From the NCBI RefSeq assembly GCF_018122625.2, contig NZ_JAGQFT020000005.1:62001-126000 (forward strand): a stretch of DNA of 64,000 nt, read 5' to 3'. The stretch's first letter is position 1. Each line of letters opens with the position of its first letter. Below, one piece after another: positions 54,053 through 62,813 of the stretch. The position numbers and the translations under genes were made by a program. Below the pieces are notes generated by a model. That model did no database searches, was not told where the DNA came from, and saw only the letters and a list, made by a program, of their open reading frames with translations. This DNA is from Coralloluteibacterium stylophorae. GTDB lineage: Bacteria; Pseudomonadota; Gammaproteobacteria; Xanthomonadales; Xanthomonadaceae.

Positions 54053-55123
54053 ATGACCTCCGTCACCTCGCTCGACCGCTACCGCCTGCTCGGCCGCTCC
54101 GGCCTGCGCGTCTCGCCGCTGTCCCTGGGCACCATGACCTTCGGTTCCGACTGGGGCTGGGGTGCGGACCAGGACGAGGCGCGGCGCATCTTCGACGCCT
54201 ACGTCGACCGCGGCGGCAACTTCGTCGACACCTCGGTCAACTACACCGACGGCGCCTCCGAGCGCATCCTCGGCGGCTTCATCCGCGACCGGCGCGAACG
54301 CATCGTGCTGGCGACCAAGGCCACGATGGCGCGCGACCCGGCCGACATCAACGCCGGCGGCAACCATCGGCGCAACCTGGTGCGCTCGGTGGAGGCGAGC
54401 CTGCGCCAGCTCGACACCGGCTGGATCGACCTGCTCTACCTGCACGCCTGGGACTTCACCGCCACGCCGGAGGAGGTGATGCGCGCGCTGGACGACCTGG
54501 TGCGCGGCGGCAAGATCCTCTACGTCGGCATCTGCAACACGCCGGCCTGGCGGGTGGCGCAGATGCAGGCGCTCGCCGACCTGCGCGGCTGGTCGCCCTT
54601 CGTCGCGCTGCAGATCGAGTACAGCCTGGTCGAACGCACCGTCGAGCACGAACTGATGCCGATGGCGCAGGCGCTGGGCCTGGGCGTGCTGCCGTGGTCG
54701 CCGCTGGGCGGCGGCATCCTCACCGGCAAGTACCGGCGCGAGGACCTGTCCGACGAGAACGGTGCCGACGTCGCCACCACGCGCAAGGGCGTCATCGCCT
54801 CGACCGGCCACCTCAACGCGCGCGCGCTTGCCATCGCCGACGTGGTGGGCGAGGTGGCGGCCGAGGTCGGCGCGTCGCGCTCGCAGGTGGCGCTGGCGTG
54901 GACGCTGCGCCATCCCGCCGTGGTCTCGCCGGTGATGGGCGCCCGCACGCTGGCCCAGGCCGAGGACAACTTCGGCGCGCTGGACCTCGTCCTCGACGAC
55001 GCGCAGCTCGCGCGCCTGGACGCCGCGAGCGCGCCGGCGCCCATCTTCCCGGAGCGCTTCATCGGCCGGCCGATGGCGCAGCAGCTCATCTTCGGCACGC
55101 ACGCCGTCGCCGGGCGGAGGTGA
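54053..55123 (+). CDS. Aldo/keto reductase
   Basis: A 356-residue AKR. The catalytic tetrad is visible: Asp in NFVDTSVNYTDGASER, Tyr in the same block, Lys in IVLATKATM and His in LLYLHAWDF. The NADPH-binding end SPVMGARTLAQAEDN is present. Relatives reduce aldehydes and ketones using NADPH; the natural substrate here is unknown. It is followed three bases after its stop by the SnoaL-like gene, and an AraC regulator stands next, an arrangement common for aldehyde-responsive operons. Confidence 0.92.
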   Translation: MTSVTSLDRYRLLGRSGLRVSPLSLGTMTFGSDWGWGADQDEARRIFDAYVDRGGNFVDTSVNYTDGASERILGGFIRDRRERIVLATKATMARDPADINAGGNHRRNLVRSVEASLRQLDTGWIDLLYLHAWDFTATPEEVMRALDDLVRGGKILYVGICNTPAWRVAQMQALADLRGWSPFVALQIEYSLVERTVEHELMPMAQALGLGVLPWSPLGGGILTGKYRREDLSDENGADVATTRKGVIASTGHLNARALAIADVVGEVAAEVGASRSQVALAWTLRHPAVVSPVMGARTLAQAEDNFGALDLVLDDAQLARLDAASAPAPIFPERFIGRPMAQQLIFGTHAVAGRR

Positions 55124-55126
55124 GCC

Positions 55127-55603
55127 ATGCGCACGCTTCTTTACGCCGTGCTGCTGGCCGCATCGCTCGTCGCGACGCCGGCCGCCTCCGCCGCGGAGCC
55201 CGCGACCGAACACAACCGCCGCGTGGTCGCCGCGGCCTTCGCCGCATGGGCGGCCGGCGGCAGCGGCTTCTTCGACGAGGTTCTCGCGCCGGACGTGGTG
55301 TGGACGATCGCGGGCTCGGGGCCGAGCGCCGGCACCTACCGCGGACGCGAGGCGCTGCTGACCGGTGCCGTGGAGCCACTCACGCGCCACCTCGCCACCC
55401 CGGTCCGTCCCGTGTCGCACCGCGTGTGGGCGGACGGCGAGCACGTCGTCGTCGACTGGCAGGGCGAGGCGACCACCACCGCAGGCCGCCCCTATCGCAA
55501 CAGCTACGCCTGGATCCTGCGGATGGAGGACGGCAGGGCGGTCGAGGTGAAGGCGTACCTCGATCTCGCCGCCTACGACGCGGTGGTGCGGCCGGCGCCC
55601 TGA
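55127..55603 (+). CDS. Exported SnoaL-like (NTF2-fold) protein
   Basis: 158 residues: a signal peptide (LLYAVLLAASLVATPAASA) and an NTF2/SnoaL-like fold, with FFDEVLAPDVVWTIAGSGP and a mid-domain TYRGREALL, ending in a conserved-like DGRAVEVKAYLDLAAYDAV. Such proteins bind small hydrophobic ligands or act as isomerases. GGAGG precedes the ATG, and only three bases separate it from the aldo/keto reductase stop, so they form one operon. Confidence 0.82.
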   Translation: MRTLLYAVLLAASLVATPAASAAEPATEHNRRVVAAAFAAWAAGGSGFFDEVLAPDVVWTIAGSGPSAGTYRGREALLTGAVEPLTRHLATPVRPVSHRVWADGEHVVVDWQGEATTTAGRPYRNSYAWILRMEDGRAVEVKAYLDLAAYDAVVRPAP

Positions 55604-55699
55604 GCCTGGCGTCATCGTGCCGCGGCGCCGACCGCGGCATGCTGGGCGCCGTCGCGTTCGCCATCGCATCCTCCGCCGCGCCCCCGCCACGTTCGAACC

Positions 55700-56590
55700 A
55701 TGCACGACGCCACCGCCCTCGCCGACGCCATCGCCCGCCATGCGCCGCACGACGGCATGCTGCCGACCGCCATCCCCGGGCTGACGCTCATCCGCACCTC
55801 GGCACCCACGCTGCCGATGCCGGTGGTCTACGAGCCCTCGGTCTGCCTGGTCGCGCAGGGCCGCAAGCGCGCGCTGCTCGGTACCACCGCGTTCGACTAC
55901 ATGCCCGGCACGCACCTGCTGGCCTCGGTCGGGCTGCCGATCGTCGGCAGCGTCACCGAGGCCTCGCCGCAGCGGCCCTACCTGAGCCTGCAGCTGGAGA
56001 TCGACGTGCACGAGCTCGGCGAACTCGCGCTGCGCCACGTGCCCACGGCGGAGGCGCCGGCGGCACCGACCGGGCTGACGCTCGGCACCACGCCGCGCGA
56101 ACTGCTCGACGCCTCGGTCCGCCTGGTCTCCCTGCTCGATGCGCCGGACGACATCGACGCGCTCGCACCGCTGACCGTGCGCGAGATGCTCTACCGCCTG
56201 CTCAGCGGGCCGGAGGGGCACATCCTCCGGCACATGGCGCGCGCCGACAGCCGCCTGAGCCAGGTCGCGCGCGCGATCGTGTGGATCCGGCAGCGCTACC
56301 GCGAGGCCTGCCGCATCGAGGAGGCCGCCGACGTCGCGGCGATGAGCCGCTCGAGCTTCCACCAGCACTTCAGGGCGATCACGCGGATGAGCCCGATCGA
56401 GTTCCGCACCCAGCTGCGCCTGCAGGAGGCGCGCCGGCTGATGCTGGCCGAGGCGATGGACGCGGCGTCGGCCGGCTTCGCGGTGGGCTACGGGAGCCCG
56501 TCGCAGTTCAGCCGCGACTACGCGCGGGTGTTCGGCAGCCCTCCGGCCCGGGACGCACAGCGTCTGCGCCTCGAATTTTCGAGCGCGTGA
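55700..56590 (+). CDS. AraC-family transcriptional regulator
   Basis: 296 residues: an N-terminal AraC_N-type ligand domain (CLVAQGRKRALLGTTAFDYM and LSLQLEIDVHELGELAL) and a C-terminal double helix-turn-helix (RIEEAADVAAMSRSSFHQHF, then GFAVGYGSPSQFSRDYARVF). It lies 96 bases after the SnoaL-like gene in the same direction and probably regulates the aldo/keto reductase operon; the DNA site is not evident. Confidence 0.9.
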   Translation: MHDATALADAIARHAPHDGMLPTAIPGLTLIRTSAPTLPMPVVYEPSVCLVAQGRKRALLGTTAFDYMPGTHLLASVGLPIVGSVTEASPQRPYLSLQLEIDVHELGELALRHVPTAEAPAAPTGLTLGTTPRELLDASVRLVSLLDAPDDIDALAPLTVREMLYRLLSGPEGHILRHMARADSRLSQVARAIVWIRQRYREACRIEEAADVAAMSRSSFHQHFRAITRMSPIEFRTQLRLQEARRLMLAEAMDAASAGFAVGYGSPSQFSRDYARVFGSPPARDAQRLRLEFSSA

Positions 56591-56639
56591 GGCCGGCGTT
56601 CCGGCCTCGCCGGGACCGTGCGGCATCGGCCCCCGCTGC

Positions 56640-56670
56640 TTGACCCTGTAGTCGCTACAGCCTGCATCAT
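56640..56670 (+). promoter_or_regulatory. MerR-type promoter/operator of the TonB receptor gene
   Basis: TTGACC (-35, 56640-56645) and CATCAT (-10, 56665-56670) are separated by 19 bases, longer than normal, and the spacer holds the perfect palindrome CTGTAG-TCG-CTACAG (56646-56660). An over-long spacer with a centred dyad is the hallmark of promoters activated by MerR-family proteins, and a MerR regulator is encoded just after the receptor gene. Confidence 0.85.
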
Positions 56671-56730
56671 CGCGCGCCCCAGAAGCGCCTGCCGGCGCCT
56701 CGCCCGTTTCCGCGAAGGCTCCCGAACCCG

Positions 56731-58749
56731 ATGTCGATCGTTCTTCTTCGCCGCGGTCTCGCGGCGGCCATGGCGCTGTCCCTGGCTGCTCCCGCGCTGG
56801 CCCAGGACGCTGCCCACGCCCTCGATCACGACCACGACGCGCACGGGACCCCTGCGCCCGCGGGCGCAGGTCACGACGCGCACGACGACCCGGTGCGCCT
56901 GGACGCCATCGTGGTGCAGGCCACGCGTTCGGGCCGCAGCCTGCTCGACGAGCCGATCCGCGTGGAGGTGAGCGAGCGCGAGGAGATCGAGGAAAAGCTG
57001 CTGATGCGGCCGGGCAACATCGCGATGCTGGTCGCCGAGATCGGCGGCATCCGCACTCAGGTCACCTCGCCCGCGCTGGGCGCGGCCAACATCCGCATCC
57101 AGGGCATGAGCGGCCGCTACACGCAGCTGCTGGCCGATGGGCTGCCGCTCTACGGCGGCCAGACGGCATCGATCGGGCTGCTGCAGATCCCGCCGACCGA
57201 CCTGGGCCAGGTCGAGGTGATCAAGGGCGCGGCCTCGGCGCTCTACGGGCCCTCGGCACTGGGCGGCGTGATCAACCTCGTCTCGCGGCGGCCGCAGGCC
57301 GTGCCCGAGAGCGAGGTGCTGCTGAACGTCACCAGCCGTTCCGGCCAGGACCTCACCGCCTACACCGCGGCGCCGCTGCGCGACGGCTTGAGCTATTCGC
57401 TGGTCGGCGGCGTCCATCACCAGCACCGGCAGGACCTCGACGACGACGGCTGGATCGACATGCCCGGCTACGAGCGCGCGACGGTCCGGCCGCGCCTGTT
57501 CTGGGAGGGCGTCGACGGCGGTTCGGCCTACCTGACCATCGGCGCCATGGACGAACGGCGCACGGGCGGCACCCTGCCGGGACGCACGCTGGCGGACGGG
57601 TCGGTCTTCCCGCAGGCGCAGGACAGCACGCGGTTCGACATCGGCCTGGTGGCGGAAGTGCCGATGGGCGAGGACGCGCTGCACCTGCGCGCCTCGGGCA
57701 TGACCCAGGCCCACGACCACCGCTTCGGCGACCTGCTCGAACGCGACCGCCACCGCACCGCCTTCGCCGAGGCGTCCTACGCCGCCGCGCGCGGCGACAC
57801 CTCCTGGCTGGCCGGCGTCGCGCTGCAGTCCGACACCTACCGCTCGCGGACCTTCCCGGAGTTCGACTACGGCTTCGACGTGCCGGCGCTGTTCGGCCAG
57901 GCCGAGCACGAGCTCTCCGACGCGCTCACCCTGGCCGGCAGCGCGCGGCTGGACCGGCACAGCGCGTACGGCAGCTTCTTCAGCCCGCGCCTGTCGGTGC
58001 TCTACCGGCCGGGCGACTGGACCGTGCGTGGCTCGCTCGGTCGCGGCCTCCACGCGCCGACGCCGTTCGTGGAGGAGATCGAGGCCGCCGGCCTGTCGCG
58101 GCTGGCGCCGCTCGGCGACCTCGAGGCGGAGACCGCGACCACCGCGTCGCTCGACGTCGGGCGCGTGTTCGGCGGGTTCGAAAGCAGCCTCACGCTCTTC
58201 GCCTCGCGCATCCGCGACGCGGTGCAGCTGCAGCCGCTCGACGACGATGCGGGCGTGCGCCTGGTCAATGCGGAGGGCGCGACCCGGACCGCCGGCGCGG
58301 AGGCGCTGCTGCGCTACCGCTGGGACGATGTCTCGGTGACCGGCAGCTACGTCTACGTGGACGCGTCGGAGACGACCGCCGACGGCGGCCGGCGGGCGAC
58401 GCCGCTGACGCCGCGCCATACCGCGGGCCTGGTCGCGATGTGGGAGCAGCACGGGCGCGGGCGCGTCGGCGTCGAGGCCTACTACACCGGCAGCCAGCCG
58501 CTCGACGGCGATCCCTACCTGGCGCGCGGCAAGCCCTACCTGCTGCTGGGCGTGCTGGGCGAGGTGACGGTGGGCCGGGCCAGCTGGTTCCTGAACCTGG
58601 AGAACCTGCTCGACGTCCGCCAGACCCGCGAGGCGCCGCTGGTCCTGCCGCAGCGCGCCGCCGACGGGCGCTGGACGGTCGACGCTTGGGCGCCCATCGA
58701 CGGCTTTGTGGTCAACGGCGGTGTGCGCATACGCTTCGGCGGGTACTGA
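56731..58749 (+). CDS. TonB-dependent outer-membrane receptor with His-rich N-terminus
   Basis: 672 residues. A signal peptide (cleavage after ALA) is followed by a stretch rich in His and Asp (LDHDHDAHG and GHDAHDD), then a TonB box-like LDAIVVQATRS. The plug domain (IRIQGMSGRYTQLLADGLPL and GQVEVIKGAASALYGPSALG) and a large beta barrel end in VRIRFGGY. The His-rich segment suggests metal binding. Together with the MerR-type promoter and the MerR gene directly after it, this supports import of a metal or metal complex. The metal itself is unknown. Confidence 0.9.
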   Translation: MSIVLLRRGLAAAMALSLAAPALAQDAAHALDHDHDAHGTPAPAGAGHDAHDDPVRLDAIVVQATRSGRSLLDEPIRVEVSEREEIEEKLLMRPGNIAMLVAEIGGIRTQVTSPALGAANIRIQGMSGRYTQLLADGLPLYGGQTASIGLLQIPPTDLGQVEVIKGAASALYGPSALGGVINLVSRRPQAVPESEVLLNVTSRSGQDLTAYTAAPLRDGLSYSLVGGVHHQHRQDLDDDGWIDMPGYERATVRPRLFWEGVDGGSAYLTIGAMDERRTGGTLPGRTLADGSVFPQAQDSTRFDIGLVAEVPMGEDALHLRASGMTQAHDHRFGDLLERDRHRTAFAEASYAAARGDTSWLAGVALQSDTYRSRTFPEFDYGFDVPALFGQAEHELSDALTLAGSARLDRHSAYGSFFSPRLSVLYRPGDWTVRGSLGRGLHAPTPFVEEIEAAGLSRLAPLGDLEAETATTASLDVGRVFGGFESSLTLFASRIRDAVQLQPLDDDAGVRLVNAEGATRTAGAEALLRYRWDDVSVTGSYVYVDASETTADGGRRATPLTPRHTAGLVAMWEQHGRGRVGVEAYYTGSQPLDGDPYLARGKPYLLLGVLGEVTVGRASWFLNLENLLDVRQTREAPLVLPQRAADGRWTVDAWAPIDGFVVNGGVRIRFGGY

Positions 58750-58766
58750 CGGACCAAGGGCCGGGC

Positions 58767-59168
58767 GTGCACACCATCGGCGAAGCCGCGCGCAGGACGG
58801 ACACGCGCGTCGAGACGATCCGCTACTACGAGCGCATCGGCCTGCTCGACCGGGCCGACCGTTCGACGGGCAACTACCGCCTCTACGGCGACGCGCAGCT
58901 CAACCAGCTGTCCTTCATCCGCCGCGCCCGCAACCTGGGCTTCTCCATCGAGCAGGTGCGCGCGCTGATGGCGCTGGGCACGACGCCGCAGCAGTCCTGC
59001 GCGCAGGTCGACGCGCTCGCACGGCGGCACCTGGACGAGGTCGAGCGCAAGATCGCCGACCTCGACGCCCTGCGCGGCGAACTGCACGGGCTGCTGTCCC
59101 AGTGCAGGCAGGGCACCATCGCCGAGTGCAGGATCATCGAGGCGCTGGCGCCCCCGGCAGGAGGCTGA
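58767..59168 (+). CDS. MerR-family metal-type regulator
   Basis: 133 residues, GTG start. The N-terminal winged helix-turn-helix reads HTIGEAARRTDTRVETIRYY. A dimerisation helix follows, then a C-terminal part with three cysteines (QQSCAQVD, LSQCRQG and AECRIIEAL) arranged as in Zn/Cd/Pb/Cu-type MerR proteins. It begins 17 bases after the receptor stop. The palindromic, 19-base-spacer promoter before the receptor gene is the likely target. Confidence 0.88.
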   Translation: MHTIGEAARRTDTRVETIRYYERIGLLDRADRSTGNYRLYGDAQLNQLSFIRRARNLGFSIEQVRALMALGTTPQQSCAQVDALARRHLDEVERKIADLDALRGELHGLLSQCRQGTIAECRIIEALAPPAGG

Positions 59169-59218
59169 GCGGCGCGCGCGCCGGTATGCTCGCCTGCCCT
59201 CCGTCGCAGGCCACCCGG

Positions 59219-59965
59219 ATGACCATCGAGACCGAGGACGACGTCATCGCGCTCCAGCGCATCGGCAGGATCGTGTCCTCCGTGCTGCAGGCGATGCTGG
59301 ATGCCGCCGAGCCCGGCATGACCACGCGCGAGCTGGACGCGCTCGGCGGGGCCCTGCTAGCGCGCCACGGTGCGCGCTCGGCGCCGCAGCTCACCTACGA
59401 TTTCCCCGGCTGGACCTGCATCAGCATCAACGAGGAGGCCGCGCACGGCGTTCCGGGCGATCGCGTGATCCAGCCCGGCGACGTCATCAACGTCGACGTC
59501 TCCGCCGAGCTCGACGGCTACTTCGCCGATACCGGCGGCACCGCGGTGGTGCCGCCGACCACGCCGCTGAAGACGCGCCTGTGCCACGCCGGCCGCACGG
59601 CGCTGGAGCAGGCGATGCGCCAGGCGCGCGCCGACCGCCCCATCAACGGCATCGGTGCGGCGATCGCGCGCACGGCGAGGACCTACGGCTTCCGCATCAT
59701 CGAGAACCTCGCCAGCCACGGCACCGGCCGCGCGCTGCACGAGGAGCCGGCGCAGATCTCCGGCTACTACGATCCGCGCGACCGGCGCCTGCTGCGCGAG
59801 GGCATGGTCATCACCATCGAGCCCTTCCTGTCGACGAAGAGCCGCGTCGTTACCGAGACCGCCGACGGCTGGACCCTCGCCGGCGTGCGCGGCAACCTCT
59901 CGGCGCAGTACGAGCACACGATGATCGTCACCCGCGGCGCGCCGATCGTGGTCACCCGGCACTGA
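59219..59965 (+). CDS. map: Methionine aminopeptidase, type I
   Basis: 248 residues. It is a peptidase M24 enzyme that removes the initiator methionine. Metal ligands of the family are visible: Asp in INVDVSAELDGYFADTGG (two ligand Asps), His in ASHGTGRALHEEP, Glu in TIEPFLS and Glu in AQYEHTMIV. The His near EEAAHGVPGD is the substrate-binding residue. ATG 59219 is used; an in-frame ATG at 59186 would add 11 residues. A second housekeeping copy may exist elsewhere, as the gene stands away from rpsB or translation genes. Confidence 0.92.
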   Translation: MTIETEDDVIALQRIGRIVSSVLQAMLDAAEPGMTTRELDALGGALLARHGARSAPQLTYDFPGWTCISINEEAAHGVPGDRVIQPGDVINVDVSAELDGYFADTGGTAVVPPTTPLKTRLCHAGRTALEQAMRQARADRPINGIGAAIARTARTYGFRIIENLASHGTGRALHEEPAQISGYYDPRDRRLLREGMVITIEPFLSTKSRVVTETADGWTLAGVRGNLSAQYEHTMIVTRGAPIVVTRH

Positions 59966-59970
59966 AGGAC

Positions 59971-60444
59971 TCAGAGCCGGCCCTGCGCGAGCAGCTCGCG
60001 GGTGCGCGCGAGCGTCGACAGCAGCGCCGCGCGGTAGCCCTGCTCGGAATCCATCCACGCCTGCTCGGCCTGCTCCTCGGGCCCGCCCGGCGTCCGGTCG
60101 CGCAGGCCGAGGTAGCAGTAGAACCGGAGCTGGAGCGCGCCGGCCGCGTCCTCGAACAGCTCGTTGACGATCGCGCCCTCGCGCGGGCCGGTGGCCTGGA
60201 AGAACGACACCTTCCTTCCGGGTTCGAAGCAGACGATCTCGCGCAGCGCGTCGCCGGCGATGGTGGCCTCGCGGACGAGGTGGGTGGCGCTCTCCTCCAC
60301 GACCTCGCAGCGGGTGCAGACCTCAGGCGGCAGGAACAGGCGCGCGTCGCGCGCCTTGAGGACGAGGCCGGCCCAGGCCTGGGCGCGGGTGAGGACGGGC
60401 TGGCCGGGCGGATTCACCGGCACGGTGGCGGTCGAGAAGATCAT
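59971..60444 (-). CDS. SRPBCC-superfamily protein (AtaL/DUF1857-like)
   Basis: 157 residues with the START/Bet v1-like pattern of DUF1857: RAQAWAGLVLKARDARLFLP, a mid-domain REIVCFEPGRKVSFFQATG and a terminal long helix. AtaL-like proteins bind hydrophobic ligands and are usually found near biosynthetic or redox genes. It ends six bases from the aminopeptidase stop on the opposite strand and starts 50 bases after the NmrA-like gene, so the two may form one minus-strand unit. Confidence 0.8.
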   Translation of the reverse strand: MIFSTATVPVNPPGQPVLTRAQAWAGLVLKARDARLFLPPEVCTRCEVVEESATHLVREATIAGDALREIVCFEPGRKVSFFQATGPREGAIVNELFEDAAGALQLRFYCYLGLRDRTPGGPEEQAEQAWMDSEQGYRAALLSTLARTRELLAQGRL

Positions 60445-60493
60445 GGTGGTGTCCTGGTGTGGAAGGTCCGCGCCGGGATGGCGCGGACAGCGG

Positions 60494-61363
60494 TCAGGCC
60501 GAGGCCGCGACGCCGGCGGCGAAGTCGCGGTACGTACGCAGCGGGCGGCCCAGCAGCGCGGTCAGGCGCTCGACGTCGCCGGGCTCGGGCCGCATGCCGT
60601 CGCTCGCGAAGCGCTCGGCCATCAGGCGCATGTCGAAGGCCATCCAGGGCGGCATGGCGTTCCTGAGGTTGCGCTCGAAGCCGGCGGTGTCGTCGCCGCC
60701 GTGCACGACGGGACGGCCCAGCACCTCGGACCAGATCGCGGCGACGTCGGCACCGGTGAGGGTGTCCGGGCCGACCACGTTGATGCGTTCCAGCGGGAGC
60801 GGCGTGGGCGCGCGCTCGCGGCGCAGCAGCTCGATGGCGGCGATCTCGCCGATGTCGGCCGCGCCGACCATGGCCAGGCCGAGCGTGCCGAGCGGCATCG
60901 GGTAGACGCCGTGGCCGAGGACGACATCCTTGATCGCCAGGTCGTTGTCGATGAAGTAGGCCGGGCGCAGGATCGTCGCGCCGATGCCCATGGCTTCGAT
61001 CATCCGTTCCACGCCGAACTTGCCGGCGAAGTGGGGCACGTCGACGTAGCGGTCGGCGTGGATCACCGACAGGTAGACGACGCGGTCGATGCCGGCCTCG
61101 CGGGCGAGGTTGAGCGTGATCAGCGCCTGGGTGAACTCGTCCGGGGTCACGGCGTTGAGCAGGAACAGGGTGGACGCGCCCGCAAGCGCGCCGCGCAGCG
61201 CATCGACATCGAGCAGGTCGCCCTGCACCACGTCGACGCCTTCGGGCAGGGCGGCCTTGGCCGGATCGCGGACCAGGGCGCGGACATCGGCGCCGCGTGC
61301 GGCGAGCTGGGCGAGGACGTGGCGGCCGATGGTGCCGGTGGCGCCGGTAACGAGGATGGTCAT
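60494..61363 (-). CDS. NmrA-like NAD(P)-binding protein
   Basis: 289 residues of the atypical SDR/NmrA type: TILVTGATGTIGRHVLAQLA at the N-terminus, a GDLLDVDALRGALAGAST block and the LRPAYFIDNDL segment. There is no catalytic Tyr/Lys pair, as usual for NmrA-like sensors, although related quinone reductases are active. GGAG stands before the ATG on its strand. It is divergent from a LysR regulator with a 105-bp shared gap, which probably contains the operator for both. Confidence 0.88.
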   Translation of the reverse strand: MTILVTGATGTIGRHVLAQLAARGADVRALVRDPAKAALPEGVDVVQGDLLDVDALRGALAGASTLFLLNAVTPDEFTQALITLNLAREAGIDRVVYLSVIHADRYVDVPHFAGKFGVERMIEAMGIGATILRPAYFIDNDLAIKDVVLGHGVYPMPLGTLGLAMVGAADIGEIAAIELLRRERAPTPLPLERINVVGPDTLTGADVAAIWSEVLGRPVVHGGDDTAGFERNLRNAMPPWMAFDMRLMAERFASDGMRPEPGDVERLTALLGRPLRTYRDFAAGVAASA

Positions 61364-61468
61364 GGGAAGCTCCGGATGGTGTCGGGAAGTCGACGAGGGC
61401 ACGGTATCCATCCCGCATATGGTCCGAAAGACGCTATAAATAGACTGCCCGTCCCGCTGGATAGACAC
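61364..61468. promoter_or_regulatory. Divergent regulatory gap between NmrA-like and LysR genes
   Basis: A 105-bp gap with AT-rich cgctataaatagactg near its right side. LysR regulators usually bind a T-N11-A type dyad in such gaps; one plausible centre lies around the AT-rich stretch, but no unambiguous dyad can be assigned. Confidence 0.5.
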
Positions 61469-62362
61469 GTGGACCTGCCGGCCCTGGCCGACTTCAACCT
61501 GGTGGCCCGCCACGGCGGCTTCGGCCGCGCCGCCCGTGCGAGCGGGCGCCCGAAGGCGACGCTGTCGCGCCGGGTGGCGGATCTCGAGCGCGACCTCGGC
61601 CTGCGCCTGTTCGAGCGCGGCGCGCGCCTGCTGAAACTCACCGAGGAAGGGCGGGCGCTGCACGAGCGCACCGTGTCCCTGCTGACCGAACTCGACGAGA
61701 CCGCGGCGGCGATCGCCTCCGGCGGCGACACGCCGCGCGGCACGCTGCGGATCAGCGCGCCGTTGCTGTTCTCGCAGACGGCGATGGGCAGGCTCGCCGC
61801 CGGCTTCGCGCTGCAGTACCCGCAGGTCCGGCTGGAGGTCACGAGCGAGGACCGTCCCGTCGACATGGTCGAGGAGGGCTACGACCTGGCGATCCGCGTC
61901 AATCCGCGCCGCGACGAGACGCTCGTCGGACGCGTCTTCCTGCGCGACCGGCTGGTGGTGGTGGCGCCGCCCGGGCTGCGCCGCCCGGACGCAGGCGCCG
62001 CCGTGCCTGCCGTGGTGCGCGGCGCGGCGGACCGGACCACCGACTGGACGATCAGGGCGGAGGCCGGGCCCGCGCGCATCGCCATCGATCCGGTGCTGTC
62101 CCTGTCCTCCCTGGTCATGGTGCGCGACGCGGTGCGCGCCGGCGTCGGCGCCGGCCGGCTCCCGGTGTCCCTGGTGGGTCGCGACCTCGCCGACGGCAGC
62201 CTCGTGCACTGGGGCGACGTCGACGGACCGGAGATCGCGCTGTGGGCGCTCTACCCCTCGCGACGGTTGCTGAGCGCCCGCGTGGGCGCCTTCCTCGACT
62301 ACCTGAGGGCGGCCTTCCCCCGCGGCACGCCGGAGGAACTCGCCGCCCACCTCCACGGGTGA
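61469..62362 (+). CDS. LysR-family transcriptional regulator
   Basis: 297 residues, GTG start. The N-terminal helix-turn-helix (LVARHGGFGRAARASGRPKA, then TLSRRVADLERDLGLRLFER) is followed by a type 2 periplasmic-binding-like effector domain (LRISAPLLFSQTAMGRLAAG, with MVEEGYDLAIRVNP). The C-terminal part with VDGPEIALWALYPSRRLLSA is typical of the LTTR subgroup controlling NmrA/SDR neighbours. It probably regulates the divergent NmrA-like gene. Confidence 0.92.
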   Translation: MDLPALADFNLVARHGGFGRAARASGRPKATLSRRVADLERDLGLRLFERGARLLKLTEEGRALHERTVSLLTELDETAAAIASGGDTPRGTLRISAPLLFSQTAMGRLAAGFALQYPQVRLEVTSEDRPVDMVEEGYDLAIRVNPRRDETLVGRVFLRDRLVVVAPPGLRRPDAGAAVPAVVRGAADRTTDWTIRAEAGPARIAIDPVLSLSSLVMVRDAVRAGVGAGRLPVSLVGRDLADGSLVHWGDVDGPEIALWALYPSRRLLSARVGAFLDYLRAAFPRGTPEELAAHLHG

Positions 62363-62374
62363 CGGAGAACCACG

Positions 62375-62731
62375 ATGCCGCTTTCGGACGAGGAGGTGGA
62401 CCTGCGCCGGGCGGTGTGGAGCGCTCTTTCCGAGCTCTACCTGGACACCGAACCGCCGTGGGAGGCGGTCGCCGCCACGTGCGCGGCCTCGCCGTTCTCG
62501 CTGGACGCGCTGCGGCGCATCCTCTTCGACGAGGTCGATCCGGTGCTGCGCTTCAACATGAGCTCGGTGGCGGGCGTGTGGCAGGGCTTCGACGAGGCGT
62601 GGCTGGTCGCCGCGATCCGCGCCCGCCGTCGGCGGCCGTGGCCGCGCCTGGCATGGTTCGAAGAGCGCCGCTATCCGTGGCGCGAGCTGCGCCCGCTCGT
62701 CGTGGCGAAGCGGCGGCCGGATGTCCCGTGA
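62375..62731 (+). CDS. DUF7079-like small protein
   Basis: 118 residues. LRRAVWSALSELYLDTEPPW and SPFSLDALRRILFDEVDPVL, with VAGVWQGFDEAWLVAAI, match the conserved pattern of the DUF7079 group, whose function is unknown. It starts 12 bases after the LysR stop and could be co-transcribed. Confidence 0.72.
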   Translation: MPLSDEEVDLRRAVWSALSELYLDTEPPWEAVAATCAASPFSLDALRRILFDEVDPVLRFNMSSVAGVWQGFDEAWLVAAIRARRRRPWPRLAWFEERRYPWRELRPLVVAKRRPDVP

Positions 62732-62813
62732 CGTTGCCCGGGCAAGCCGGAGCGGGCCGCGTCCGTGCCGGCGACCCTGTAGCCTCCGCGCAGGATGCAG
62801 GCGGGGGACGGGC

